From NCBI GenBank assembly GCA_947176605.1, contig CAMWRH010000001.1:1-64000 (forward strand): a DNA stretch of 64,000 nt, in the 5' to 3' direction. Within the stretch, counting starts at the first letter, position 1. The number at the start of each line of letters is the position of its first letter. A program made the position numbers and the translations under genes. This document shows, one piece after another, positions 17,312-26,460 of the stretch. This DNA is from an uncultured Porphyromonadaceae bacterium (GTDB taxonomy: Bacteria > Bacteroidota > Bacteroidia > Bacteroidales > Muribaculaceae). Under the pieces are notes generated by a model. It saw only the letters and a list, made by a program, of their open reading frames with translations. It was not told where the DNA came from and ran no database searches.

Positions 17312-18916
17312 TCAGCGGATACTGTCGGGGAGGTCGTTCTCGTAAAGGATCGTGTCGCCGGGGCGCAGGAGGGCGGAGAGCAGGCGCTGGGCTTCGGCAA
17401 AGTCTGTCACGGTATGAAGCCGGGACTTGTCGAAGCCTTCATCAAGGATACCCTTAACGAGCGCATCGCGGTTGACTTCATTGACGATGATTGCGATATC
17501 GGCATTACGGGCAATGTGCCGGCCGAGCTGCTCGTTGAGTTCCTCAGCCTCAGCACCCAATTCTATCATGCCGGGGGTGACGCATATGCGCCGACCGGAG
17601 GCCTTGAATGTACCGAGCACTTCGAGTGCCATTTTCGAACCTACGGGGTTGCTGTTGAAGGCATCGTCGATAATGGTGACACCTCCGGGGGTGCGTTTTA
17701 CGCTCAGACGGTGCTCTACCTGCTGGATGCGTCGCACTCCGAGCTGGATACGGTCGGCAGCCATACCCAGACGCATGGCTACGATAATGGCGGCCACAAG
17801 ATTGGAAATGTTGCATTCTCCTACAAGCGACGACACAAACGGTATGCGCTCCCCTTCGGGTGTGACTACCGTGAAGGTAGTGCCTTCGGGAGAGTATACG
17901 ATATCTTCGGCACGATAAGCGGCCCCTTCGGTATTGTTGACCGCATAACGCAGGCATTCCGTATTACGAACTTCACGCGAAGCCGCCTGCGGGAAATCAT
18001 TATTGACCACCACAAACCCTTCGGGCGGAATGGCATCGGCAAGCTCGAATTTGGTATCGCGCACACACTCAATCGAACCGAATGTGTCGAGATGCATGGG
18101 TCCGACGGCTGTGATTATGCCGCACGCAGGGTCAACCAGATCACAGATTTCCTTGATGTCACCCTTCTGCTTAGCCCCCATCTCGCAGATAAATACCTGA
18201 GTGTAGGGTTTCATCATCTCACGCACGGTGCGAATCACACCCATCGGAGTGTTGTAGCTGCCGGGGGTCATGAGAGTCTCAAACTGTTCGGACAGTATGG
18301 TATGCAGGTAATGCTTGGTGCTCGTCTTGCCATAAGAGCCGGTAATGCCTACTACCTTAAGGGACGGGATTGACTTAAGTATATCGCGGGCTTCATTCCA
18401 GTAGCGGCGATTGATATGAGCCTCCACAGGACGGAGCAGCCACACTGCCGCAATCACGATAAGGGGCGACACTACCGTAACCAGCATCATGACCGACACC
18501 GTAAATGCCGGGCCATCATAAAATCCTACCTTATCACCCGGCATACCGCAAAACACTGCAGTAAGCACGGCGGCCACCAGAGCAAGCAGGGCGCTGACCG
18601 AATAGATACGCCTCACACGCGGCGTGAACACAAGCGGTTTCTTATGTTTTGCAGTAAGAATCGGCCGGCACATCACCAGCGATGCGATAGCCGCAATCAG
18701 CACATTAAGCTCAGGACGCAGCAGAGTAGACATCAGCAGGAAAATCAGCGCGATTGCCACAAGCTTGCGGGCAGGGAGGAAATTGCCTTGCTCCAGCCAG
18801 CGCCAGTAGCGACTGATGCGGTAACTGTTCTGCTGAAGCATATGTATGTCGCTCTTAAAGTTAAGAAGCATGTAAGCGCCGCAGACCACATATGCGGCAA
18901 TAAAGAAAATAGTCAT
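17312..18916 (-). CDS. Membrane-anchored MurF-like ligase
   Basis: The C-terminal 350 residues match the central and C-terminal domains of MurF (UDP-MurNAc-tripeptide:D-Ala-D-Ala ligase). They show the ATP loop GITGSYGKTSTK (from about residue 190), AVGPMHLDTFGS, VVNNDFPQ, and IDDAFNSNPVGS in the C-terminal domain. The usual N-terminal UDP-sugar-binding domain is missing. In its place lies a region of about 175 residues with several hydrophobic segments in two clusters (about 1-85 and 105-170). This resembles membrane-anchored Mur-ligase relatives such as PgsB more than cytoplasmic MurF, so the product could be a different peptide or polymer. It is the last gene behind the SPFH protein and alpha/beta hydrolase. 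Confidence 0.85.
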   Translation of the reverse strand: MTIFFIAAYVVCGAYMLLNFKSDIHMLQQNSYRISRYWRWLEQGNFLPARKLVAIALIFLLMSTLLRPELNVLIAAIASLVMCRPILTAKHKKPLVFTPRVRRIYSVSALLALVAAVLTAVFCGMPGDKVGFYDGPAFTVSVMMLVTVVSPLIVIAAVWLLRPVEAHINRRYWNEARDILKSIPSLKVVGITGSYGKTSTKHYLHTILSEQFETLMTPGSYNTPMGVIRTVREMMKPYTQVFICEMGAKQKGDIKEICDLVDPACGIITAVGPMHLDTFGSIECVRDTKFELADAIPPEGFVVVNNDFPQAASREVRNTECLRYAVNNTEGAAYRAEDIVYSPEGTTFTVVTPEGERIPFVSSLVGECNISNLVAAIIVAMRLGMAADRIQLGVRRIQQVEHRLSVKRTPGGVTIIDDAFNSNPVGSKMALEVLGTFKASGRRICVTPGMIELGAEAEELNEQLGRHIARNADIAIIVNEVNRDALVKGILDEGFDKSRLHTVTDFAEAQRLLSALLRPGDTILYENDLPDSIR

Positions 18917-19014
18917 CTTACGGTATGAGCCGGCCCTATCAGAGCTACGGCCATATTTGATTATGATTTATTATTAATATCGGAATATCCTGAAAATCCG
19001 GCCATACGCGGTGC

Positions 19015-19806
19015 TTAGGCCTGCCGCGCGAGTTCTTTCTTAAAGAAGGATGCCAACACGTTTCTGAAGCCGAACGGATTGTCGAGGAAACTGTAATGTC
19101 CGCACCCGTCGAAGGCCACCAGTCCGGCATCGGGGATAAGCCGCTCCATCACATGCGCATCGGAGAGGGGAGTGGCGGTATCTTCCTTACCCCACACGAG
19201 AAGCACCGGGGCCTTTATGGAGGGCATTACGGCAGTGAGGTCTTCATTGACACACTTGCTGAGTATACCCCGCATCACGGGAGAGGCATTGCCGTAATCG
19301 GCCGAACCACGGCTGCGCCTATAGGACTCAAGCAACTCCCCGCCTTTCTTCTTACCGAAAAGCAGCGGCAGAAGATGCTTCAATGTCTTATACGTATATA
19401 CCTTGACGTAATACGCAGGTTTGCGGCGGGGCTTTACACCGGCCGCGTCCACCAGCACGACCTTATCCACATAAGGCTGGCGCGAAGAGAGGAGTATGCT
19501 GATCCGGCCGCCGAAACTATGGCCTATCAGGCTCACCCTTTCGAGGCCGAGCATAGAGATGAATTTCTCCACAAGGCGTGTATATTCCTCCACCCCCCAT
19601 ATTGCCGGAGGCTCCTGACTCTTGCCATGGCCGGGGAGGTCGAGCGAAAGCACACGCATACCCGGCTCAAGTATGGCCGAAATTGAACGCACGGTAGTGA
19701 GGTTGCACCCCCAACCGTGCATCACTATTACCGGATGCCCGTCGGGGCATCCGGTGTCAGTATAGTTTAAGGTCAGACCGTCGATCTGAATCTGTTTTTC
19801 CATCAT
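19015..19806 (-). CDS. Alpha/beta hydrolase
   Basis: 263-residue hydrolase fold. The oxyanion segment HGWGCN (about residue 30) is followed by the nucleophile elbow GHSFGG (about 94-99), the late acid in LLVWGKEDTATP, and the catalytic His in CGHYSFLDNP. No signal peptide is seen. The substrate is unknown. The start codon directly follows the stop of the SPFH gene and the MurF-like gene follows after 98 bp, so the three are probably one transcript and may act together at the membrane. Confidence 0.88.
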   Translation of the reverse strand: MMEKQIQIDGLTLNYTDTGCPDGHPVIVMHGWGCNLTTVRSISAILEPGMRVLSLDLPGHGKSQEPPAIWGVEEYTRLVEKFISMLGLERVSLIGHSFGGRISILLSSRQPYVDKVVLVDAAGVKPRRKPAYYVKVYTYKTLKHLLPLLFGKKKGGELLESYRRSRGSADYGNASPVMRGILSKCVNEDLTAVMPSIKAPVLLVWGKEDTATPLSDAHVMERLIPDAGLVAFDGCGHYSFLDNPFGFRNVLASFFKKELARQA

Positions 19807-20739
19807 TTAGTTGTTGCCAGTATTTACCATCGGAGTGACGGGTTCATCACCGCAGAGCACCACCAGCAGATTGCTTACCATGGCGGCTTTCTCCGAGGCT
19901 GTGAGCTCCACCACCTTGTCACGCTCCAGACGCTGCAGCGCCATCTCCACCATCGATACCGCACCTTCCACAATCTTCTCCCGAGCCGTAATGATGGCCG
20001 AAGCCTGCTGCCGACGGAGCATCACGGCGGCGATTTCGGGCGCGTACGCAAGATAATTCAGTCGGGCCTCCACCACTTCGATACCTGCCATGGCAAGACG
20101 CTCATTGATTTTCTTTTCGAGAAGATCATTGATGATTTCACCGCCATCGCGCAAAGTCAGTTCTTCGGGAGCATCCGGCTGCGGATCATAGGCGAAATGC
20201 CCTGTCACTTCGCGCAGAGCGGCATCACTCTGTATGCGCACGAAGTTATCGAGAGCCGAAGTGCGCACTCCGCCACCCTGGACTGCCGAAAGGGAGGCCG
20301 CATCGAGGTCGAAGATTACCTTATAGGTATCCTTTACGCGCCACACCAGCACCATGCCGATCATCACGGGATTGCCCACCTTATCGTTGACCTTGATGGG
20401 ATCGATATCCATATTGCGGATACGGAGTGAGATTTTCTTCTTGGTCAGAAACGGATTAACCCAGTAATAACCCACCTTATGGCATGTGCCGCGGTATTTG
20501 CCGAAGAAGATCATCACCCTCGACTCATTGGGCTGCTGTGTGAAATACCCGCCGCATCCCAGAAGGAATATGAATGCGAGTACGGCCAGCCCGATAATCT
20601 GCGGCACCGGATTATCGATAAGCCATAACGCCCATGCCACGGCAATGGCCGGCAGCACAATAAAGGTGACAAACAGCATCGCGAATCCGTTGAGACACAT
20701 GCCGTTGTATTCATATTCGTGATTCAGGTCCTGATTCAT
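19807..20739 (-). CDS. SPFH/band 7 membrane protein
   Basis: 310-residue protein with two hydrophobic segments (about residues 17-42 and 45-65), then a PHB/SPFH domain containing RVMIFFGKYRGTC, GYYWVNPF and RRQQASAIITAREKIVEGAV, and a helical coiled-coil-like tail. SPFH proteins form oligomeric membrane scaffolds linked to proteases or membrane domains. It is probably the first gene of the operon with the hydrolase and MurF-like ligase, and lies 110 bp downstream of aguB. Confidence 0.9.
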   Translation of the reverse strand: MNQDLNHEYEYNGMCLNGFAMLFVTFIVLPAIAVAWALWLIDNPVPQIIGLAVLAFIFLLGCGGYFTQQPNESRVMIFFGKYRGTCHKVGYYWVNPFLTKKKISLRIRNMDIDPIKVNDKVGNPVMIGMVLVWRVKDTYKVIFDLDAASLSAVQGGGVRTSALDNFVRIQSDAALREVTGHFAYDPQPDAPEELTLRDGGEIINDLLEKKINERLAMAGIEVVEARLNYLAYAPEIAAVMLRRQQASAIITAREKIVEGAVSMVEMALQRLERDKVVELTASEKAAMVSNLLVVLCGDEPVTPMVNTGNN

Positions 20740-20849
20740 GGTGATATTGTTAGAAGATTAAGAAATTCTGTTGAGGCACCGGGTGTATACGCGGCATCCC
20801 GGAAGGGTTGCAGGCACGTGCACTACCGGAGGGTGCGCGGTGAAATGCT

Positions 20850-21755
20850 TCAGTCGAGGAAACGTCGGGTAAGGCCTTGATAATTCTCAATACGGCGGTC
20901 GCGCAGGAATGGCCACCAACGCCTTACATTCTCTGAGCGAAGCAAATCCACTTCCACCACACGCTCTTCGGCAGTATGCTCGGTGCATTCCACAAGGAAT
21001 TCGCCCTGAGGGCCAGCTACAAAACTTGACCCCCAGAAATCTATGCCAGAGGTATCGCCCGAGGGGTCTTCTTCATATCCGACGCGGTTGACACTCACCA
21101 CCGGAATCCCATTTGCCACTGCGTGACCGCGCTGCACTGTGATCCAGGCTTCGCGCTGCCGCATCTTCTCATCATCCGGGTCATCGGGATTCCAGCCGAT
21201 CGCAGTGGGGTAGATCAGAAGTTCGGCTCCACGGAGGGCCATCATGCGGGCCGCTTCGGGATACCATTGATCCCAGCATACGAGCACACCCAGGCGTCCC
21301 ACGGAGGTGTCGATCGGTTCAAAGCCCATGTCGCCGGGAGTAAAATAAAACTTTTCGTAAAAACCTGGATCATCTGGGATATGCATTTTACGGTACTGTC
21401 CGGCTATTGAACCGTCTTTTTCAAACACAACGGCAGTATTGTGGTACAGCCCCGGTGCACGGCGCTCGAAGGCACTGGTCACCAGAACTACGCCACTGTT
21501 TTTGGCAGCCTCGGCATAGATATCCGTAAATTCACCGGGGATTTCCACGGCAAGATCAAAATTGTCGACGTTTTCCGTCTGGCAGAAATATAGAGAATCA
21601 TGCAGTTCGGAGAGCACAATCAGTTCGGCGCCCTCATCGGCCAGGTTCTGGATTGCAGCCAGGTTCCGGCTTCTGTTGGAATCGATGTCATCAGAGAAGA
21701 AGTGCTGCACGATGCCGACCTTAACTTTCCGCATTTTGTCATTAGTCATATCCAT
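20850..21755 (-). CDS. aguB: N-carbamoylputrescine amidase
   Basis: Nitrilase-superfamily enzyme that converts N-carbamoylputrescine to putrescine, CO2 and NH3. The catalytic triad is visible: Glu in LSELHDSLYF, Lys in YRKMHIPDDPGFYEKFYF and Cys in VLVCWDQWYPEAARM. That last segment and the DDPGFYEKFYFTPGD segment are typical of the AguB subfamily. It lies 121 bp downstream of agmatine deiminase, whose product it uses. The 301-residue length is normal; the start may also be the internal Met at 21734. Confidence 0.95.
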   Translation of the reverse strand: MDMTNDKMRKVKVGIVQHFFSDDIDSNRSRNLAAIQNLADEGAELIVLSELHDSLYFCQTENVDNFDLAVEIPGEFTDIYAEAAKNSGVVLVTSAFERRAPGLYHNTAVVFEKDGSIAGQYRKMHIPDDPGFYEKFYFTPGDMGFEPIDTSVGRLGVLVCWDQWYPEAARMMALRGAELLIYPTAIGWNPDDPDDEKMRQREAWITVQRGHAVANGIPVVSVNRVGYEEDPSGDTSGIDFWGSSFVAGPQGEFLVECTEHTAEERVVEVDLLRSENVRRWWPFLRDRRIENYQGLTRRFLD

Positions 21756-21876
21756 ATGTATTTCTGATTCTGATCCTTCTGCCTTATCCTTATTACATTA
21801 CAGAGTAATAAGGGTTACCTGACAGAGCAGGGAGAAGGACTATTCCTTTATGGGTTGATACACTTAATTGATACAC

Positions 21877-22935
21877 TTAATTGAATACCGCATCATTGAA
21901 GTACCCTTCATAAAGCTGCATTGTGGCGCAATGCAGCGATCCGTGCTGCTTGATGAGCGCACGGCAGTCGATACCTACAATCACATGATCGGGGAAGGCT
22001 ATGCGTATTGTCTGACACGCAAGCCGGTCATTGGCCGGCTGACCATAGGTAGGCATGAAGATATGGCTGCCGGTCACGAGGTAATTGGCATAAGTGGCAG
22101 GCAGACGCCGGCCGTCGTCATCAAAGATGGGGTCGGGGAGAGGAAGTTCGACAAGGTTGTAGCTTTCGCCATCCGGAGTGCGGAATAGTGTAAGCTGACC
22201 GCGCATATGCAGGAGCTCTTCGAAATGCTCGTCATCCATATTGCGGCAACCGGTAAATATGATGGTGTTGCCGGGCGCCATACGGGCCAGGGTGTCGATA
22301 TGCGAGTCGGTATCATCACCTGCCAAGGCACCGTAATCAAGCCAGAGCACATGGGAGGCTCCAAGACGCCGGGCGAGAATTTCGTTAAGCTCGCTTTTGC
22401 TCTTTCCGCCATTCCGGTTGGACGAGGTAAGACATCGGGCAGTAGTAAGCAGTGTGCCTGCGCCATCACTCTCCACGGAGCCACCCTCGAGAGTGAAATC
22501 ACGCTCGTTGCGGTACTGTTCAGGGAGAATCACGAACCTGTCGCGCAGATGAAGATTGACCAGATTGTCGCGGTCGGACGCGAACTTGAGTCCCCAGCCA
22601 TTGAATCCGAAGTCGAGAGAGCGCTGACGCGCACCTCTCACTACGGAGAGCGGGCCATAGTCGCGCGTCCAGGTGTCATTGTAATCTGCCTCAAGGAGCA
22701 GAAGGTGTTCGCTATGCGGGATATTGCCGAGAGCATCGAGGGCCTCTTGCTTCGAGCGGCAGAGCAGAATCACTTTCAGTCCGGCATCCGTAAAAGCCGT
22801 GACCATGCGGCAATAGCAGTCATGGATTTCGGCCAGCATGTAGGCCCAGTCGGTATCCTCATGCGGGAGAGCCATCAGAATTGCCTTGGGAGATTCCCAT
22901 TCGGCGAGGAAACGTATGTTGTCGTTGTTCATCAT
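21877..22935 (-). CDS. aguA: Agmatine deiminase
   Basis: Guanidino-modifying enzyme (PAD superfamily) that converts agmatine to N-carbamoylputrescine and NH3. Conserved features are TWTRDYGPLSV, FNGWGLKF, LEGGSVESDGAGTLLTT, and the C-terminal catalytic Cys in GSLHCATMQ. The 352-residue length is normal. Together with aguB it makes a complete two-step agmatine-to-putrescine route. It is divergent from the DUF1599 gene. Confidence 0.95.
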   Translation of the reverse strand: MMNNDNIRFLAEWESPKAILMALPHEDTDWAYMLAEIHDCYCRMVTAFTDAGLKVILLCRSKQEALDALGNIPHSEHLLLLEADYNDTWTRDYGPLSVVRGARQRSLDFGFNGWGLKFASDRDNLVNLHLRDRFVILPEQYRNERDFTLEGGSVESDGAGTLLTTARCLTSSNRNGGKSKSELNEILARRLGASHVLWLDYGALAGDDTDSHIDTLARMAPGNTIIFTGCRNMDDEHFEELLHMRGQLTLFRTPDGESYNLVELPLPDPIFDDDGRRLPATYANYLVTGSHIFMPTYGQPANDRLACQTIRIAFPDHVIVGIDCRALIKQHGSLHCATMQLYEGYFNDAVFN

Positions 22936-23044
22936 CTACAGAATTGTATTTGGCGGACAGTCACACCTGTACTTAAGAAACGAAGGTGGCAAACCGCAAT
23001 TTGCGAATTTAGTAAATTTTACCCATTCCAAGAAATATTTTTTG

Positions 23045-23052
23045 TAATTTTG
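23045..23052 (+). promoter_or_regulatory. -7 promoter box of the DUF1599 operon
   Basis: TAATTTTG matches the Bacteroidota TAnnTTTG element 62 bp upstream of the start codon. No clear TTTG is seen 19-21 bp further upstream, so the match is partial. Confidence 0.4.
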
Positions 23053-23113
23053 CACGCAACATCCATACTTTCCCATAGTGGGGAAGCAATCGATTAACTC
23101 ACATCAGACCGCA

Positions 23114-23680
23114 ATGCAAGATACACAAGCTGAATTTGCGGCAGCCATATCACGCTGCCGCCAGATATTCGAGAAGAAAATGATGGACTACGGCACATCG
23201 TGGCGCGTCATGCGCCCCATGTCGCTCACCGATCAGATCTATATCAAGGCGTGCCGCATCAGGTCGCTTGAGGAGAAAGGGGGATGCGGCATCATCAACG
23301 AGGGTATCGAGCCGGAATACATAGGAATCGTGAATTACTGTGCCATGGCGCTGATACAGCTTGAACTTGGGACCGGAGATCCTCTTGAGCCGGAGGAGGC
23401 AATGCGCATGTACGATGCCGCCATATCATCAGCCACCTCCCTGATGCTTAACAAGAATCACGATTACGATGAGGCGTGGCGCGGGATGCGGATCACCAGC
23501 TTTACCGATATCATTTTGCAGAAGCTGCTCCGCACAAAAGAGATCGAGGCCCATCATGGTCGCACCATAATCTCCGAAGGTGTGGATGCAAATTATATGG
23601 ACATGATCAATTATGCGATATTCGCCCTTATAAAATTATCCGAGGCAGAGGAGGGGGGTAAAATCTCGGAAAGCGTATGA
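23114..23680 (+). CDS. DUF1599 protein with tandem repeat
   Basis: 188-residue protein that consists of two copies of the same domain. MMDYGTSWRVMRPMSLTDQI and EPEYIGIVNYCAMALIQLE in the first half match the second-half segments NHDYDEAWRGMRITSFTDII and DANYMDMINYAIFALIKLSE. The family is conserved in Bacteroidota, and its function is not established to my knowledge. ATG 23114 is chosen because the domain starts soon after it; an upstream in-frame codon at 23078 would add 12 residues. The stop overlaps the next start (ATGA), so the two genes are translationally coupled. Confidence 0.85.
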   Translation: MQDTQAEFAAAISRCRQIFEKKMMDYGTSWRVMRPMSLTDQIYIKACRIRSLEEKGGCGIINEGIEPEYIGIVNYCAMALIQLELGTGDPLEPEEAMRMYDAAISSATSLMLNKNHDYDEAWRGMRITSFTDIILQKLLRTKEIEAHHGRTIISEGVDANYMDMINYAIFALIKLSEAEEGGKISESV

Positions 23681-24996
23681 GCAACACGCTGAAATGCATC
23701 ACCTGGATTGTGCGGATCCTTACGGGAGGCACATTCATATTTTCCGGATTTGTAAAGGCGATCGATCCCTGGGGCACATTCTATAAGCTTCAGGACTATA
23801 TGGGGGCAATGCATCTGCCCGACTATCCGAATCTGCTGCTCACGGGAGCCTTCCTGCTCTTCGGATATGAGTTTTGCGTTGGAGTCTTTCTTATCTTAGG
23901 GTGCTTCCGCAAATCGGCTCCGATATGTGCAGCCATTTTCATGGGGATCATGCTTCCGCTGACATTATGGATAGCGGTATGCAATCCGGTAGCCGACTGC
24001 GGATGCTTCGGCGACTTCCTGCTGATATCGAACTGGGCCACGTTCTGGAAAAATGTGGTGCTGTCGATAGCAATCGGATGGTTATTGCGCTACAACCGGC
24101 ATCTTCACTGGATCATCCGTCCGCACATACAATGGATCGCACTTATAGCATCGGCGGCATATGTCACCATCATAGGGCTCTGCGGCTATATCTATCAGCC
24201 GCTTCTGGATTTCCGTCCGTACCCGAAAGGGAGCATGCTTGCCGATACTGAGAGTGATGATATGGAGCAGGATGATGAAGATGACATCCGGCTCATCTAT
24301 CAGCGTAACGGAGTGGAACGAAGTTTTGGCATATACGATGAACTGCCATCGGAAGAAGATGGCTGGACATTTGTCAGAAGAGAAACTCCGGCTGCACCCG
24401 TCGAGATAAGGCATGAAGATGCCGCCCTCTCTGACAACGATAACCGCCGGGAATCCACATTCCGCATATGGAGCGATGACGGTGAGGATGACCTCACCTC
24501 AGATGTGCTGCTCACAGATGGCGCCCAGATCATACTCTTCATGCCCGAACTGCGTGACGTATCGGTAGCGTCTACGTGGCAGATCAACTCCCTCTACACG
24601 TGGGCAAAGGAACACGATATCGATATGGTGGCTGTGGTGAGCGGCACCCGCAAGGAGATATCCGACTGGCGCGACCTGTCATTGGCCGCTTATCCTGTAT
24701 ATACGGCTGATGATACGGAAATCAAAATGGCGGTGCGCGGCAATCCGGCCGTGATGTATCTTCAGGATGGCCATATCGTATGGAAGACCACACTGCGTGC
24801 ACTCGGCACCAGCGACTTCCTTGCTCCCGATGCATCGCCGGATCCGGCATCCTACGGACGCAACGACCGTCTGCTGCTCTACAATATCACCGGAATATAT
24901 CTGATAATCCTTGGGGTGCTTGCGGTGTTCTCCCGCATCAACATAATAGGGCGTTGCTTCAGCCGGCTCAGTCATGATGGTAAGGCAAGCCGTTGA
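23677..24996 (+). CDS. DoxX/MauE-like membrane protein (BT_3928 family)
   Basis: 439-residue membrane protein. The first 180 residues hold four or five hydrophobic segments with FIFSGFVKAIDPWGTFYKLQ and the cysteine-rich ADCGCFGD, hallmarks of the DoxX-like family. A long soluble region follows (about 190-400), acidic at first and then with a possible thioredoxin-like fold (WQINSLYTWAKEHDIDMVAV), and a final helix lies near 415-430. A role in redox or disulfide chemistry is inference. The 3' end overlaps the convergent rlmH gene by 29 bp. Confidence 0.85.
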   Translation: MSNTLKCITWIVRILTGGTFIFSGFVKAIDPWGTFYKLQDYMGAMHLPDYPNLLLTGAFLLFGYEFCVGVFLILGCFRKSAPICAAIFMGIMLPLTLWIAVCNPVADCGCFGDFLLISNWATFWKNVVLSIAIGWLLRYNRHLHWIIRPHIQWIALIASAAYVTIIGLCGYIYQPLLDFRPYPKGSMLADTESDDMEQDDEDDIRLIYQRNGVERSFGIYDELPSEEDGWTFVRRETPAAPVEIRHEDAALSDNDNRRESTFRIWSDDGEDDLTSDVLLTDGAQIILFMPELRDVSVASTWQINSLYTWAKEHDIDMVAVVSGTRKEISDWRDLSLAAYPVYTADDTEIKMAVRGNPAVMYLQDGHIVWKTTLRALGTSDFLAPDASPDPASYGRNDRLLLYNITGIYLIILGVLAVFSRINIIGRCFSRLSHDGKASR

Positions 24997-25438
24997 GAAT
25001 CGCCACTCCGCGATACAGCTGCTCGGTAAAGAAAAGACGGACCATCTCATGATTGAACGTCATGCGCGACAACGACAACATCGCATCGCTGCGGTCGTAG
25101 ACGCGCTGCGAGAATCCGTAAGGACCGCCTACCACATACACGGCGCGTTTGCGTCCTGATCCCATTATCTTTTCAAGTGAGGCTGCGAATTCACGGGAGG
25201 TGTATTCGCGGCCTCGCTCGTCAAGAAGTACCACATAGTCGGTATCAGCAATTGACTTCAGGATCATATCAGCCTCAGCCTCTTTCTGCTCCGATTCCGA
25301 AAGTCGACCTTTCCGATGATCGGGAAGCTCGGCTATACGATAGGGAATGTAGCGGCTAAGGCGTTTGCAATACTCCGCTATCCCTTCGCGGATGTAGGAA
25401 ATGCCGGTTTTACCGACCACAAGTAGTATGATATCCAT
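24968..25438 (-). CDS. rlmH: 23S rRNA (pseudouridine1915-N3)-methyltransferase RlmH
   Basis: SPOUT-class enzyme that methylates pseudouridine 1915 in helix 69 of 23S rRNA using S-adenosylmethionine. The 156-residue length is typical. The C-terminal knot region is clear: LLDERGREYTSREFA, YVVGGPYGFSQRVYDRSDAM, and LSRMTFNHEMVRLFFTEQLYR. It is divergent from nadC and overlaps the end of the DoxX-like gene by 29 bp. Confidence 0.97.
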   Translation of the reverse strand: MDIILLVVGKTGISYIREGIAEYCKRLSRYIPYRIAELPDHRKGRLSESEQKEAEADMILKSIADTDYVVLLDERGREYTSREFAASLEKIMGSGRKRAVYVVGGPYGFSQRVYDRSDAMLSLSRMTFNHEMVRLFFTEQLYRGVAILNGLPYHHD

Positions 25439-25570
25439 ATTTTTGATTAAATTTGCATTTTGATTGAGCCGGCCTGATATTATCCGCGAAAAGGCGCCAT
25501 GCCTACGGCTCGGCAGCAGATATTACCGGCAAGAGACTGACCTGAAGGGATGCCTCCCGGCTACAGAACG

Positions 25571-25601
25571 CAAAATTAACAATAACCCTACAAACATCAA
25601 A
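25571..25601 (-). promoter_or_regulatory. Promoter of rlmH
   Basis: On the minus strand, TTTG (25598-25601), 19 bp and TAATTTTG (25571-25578). The TTTG box reaches the nadC start codon on the other strand, so the rlmH promoter and nadC translation start are interleaved. Confidence 0.6.
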
Positions 25602-26450
25602 ATGAAAACCAAAGATGAACTGATAGACGACCTTCTGGAACTGGCATTCGCAGAAGACCTCGGAGATGGCGACCACACCACACTCTCCACGATACCGGCA
25701 GATGCCATAGGGCGCTCGCGCCTCATCATAAAGGAAGAAGGGATTGTGTCGGGTGTCAGCACCGCGCTGAAAGTCCTCTCGAAGGTCGACCCCAATATCA
25801 AGACCGAGGTGATGATACAGGACGGGGCACATGTAAAGCCCGGCGACATCGTATTCACGGCAGAAGGGCCGGTCAGATCATTGCTTATCGCCGAACGCAC
25901 GCTTCTCAACATCATGCAACGCATGAGCGGAGTGGCCACCATGACCGCACGCTATCAGAAGCAGCTTGAAGGACTGCATACCCGGGTACTGGATACACGC
26001 AAGACCACTCCGGGGATGCGGATGCTGGAGAAGGAGGCCGTAGCCTGCGGAGGTGGCACCAACCATCGTATCGGACTTTTCGACATGATCCTGATCAAAG
26101 ACAACCATATCGATTTTGCGGGTGGAATAGAAAAGGCGATACAACGGGCCAATGACTATTGCCGTGCCAACGGTAAGGATCTCCGCATAGAGGTGGAAGT
26201 GCGCAGCCTCGACGACATACGTCGTGTAATGGCCTGCGGAGGTGTAGACCGGATCATGTTTGATAATTTTACTCCCGAACTCACCCGCGAGGCCGTAAAA
26301 CTGGTAGACGGAAAGTATGAGACCGAATCGTCAGGAGGCATCACTATCGAAAACCTGCGCCAGTACGGCGAAGCCGGAGTCGACTTCATCTCGGTGGGTG
26401 CGCTGACTCACAGTGTCAAAGGGCTTGACATGAGTTTCAAGGCATTCTGA
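25602..26450 (+). CDS. nadC: Quinolinate phosphoribosyltransferase (decarboxylating)
   Basis: Converts quinolinate and PRPP to nicotinate mononucleotide in NAD synthesis. Family motifs visible are EDLGDGDHTT, AERTLLNIMQRMSGVAT, LDTRKTTPGMRMLEKEAV, GGGTNHRIGLFDMILIKDNH and EVEVRSLDD. ATG 25602 (MKTKDELID) is chosen, giving 282 residues of normal length; upstream in-frame sequence to 25464 does not look coding. yraN-like begins 10 bp after the stop. Confidence 0.97.
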   Translation: MKTKDELIDDLLELAFAEDLGDGDHTTLSTIPADAIGRSRLIIKEEGIVSGVSTALKVLSKVDPNIKTEVMIQDGAHVKPGDIVFTAEGPVRSLLIAERTLLNIMQRMSGVATMTARYQKQLEGLHTRVLDTRKTTPGMRMLEKEAVACGGGTNHRIGLFDMILIKDNHIDFAGGIEKAIQRANDYCRANGKDLRIEVEVRSLDDIRRVMACGGVDRIMFDNFTPELTREAVKLVDGKYETESSGGITIENLRQYGEAGVDFISVGALTHSVKGLDMSFKAF

Positions 26451-26460
26451 CTGTATTTCC

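Noticed and set aside
17273..18373. 366-codon plus-strand frame opposite the MurF-like gene
   Set aside because: The minus-strand gene carries clear ligase motifs, while the antisense product has none and starts inside a terminator hairpin.
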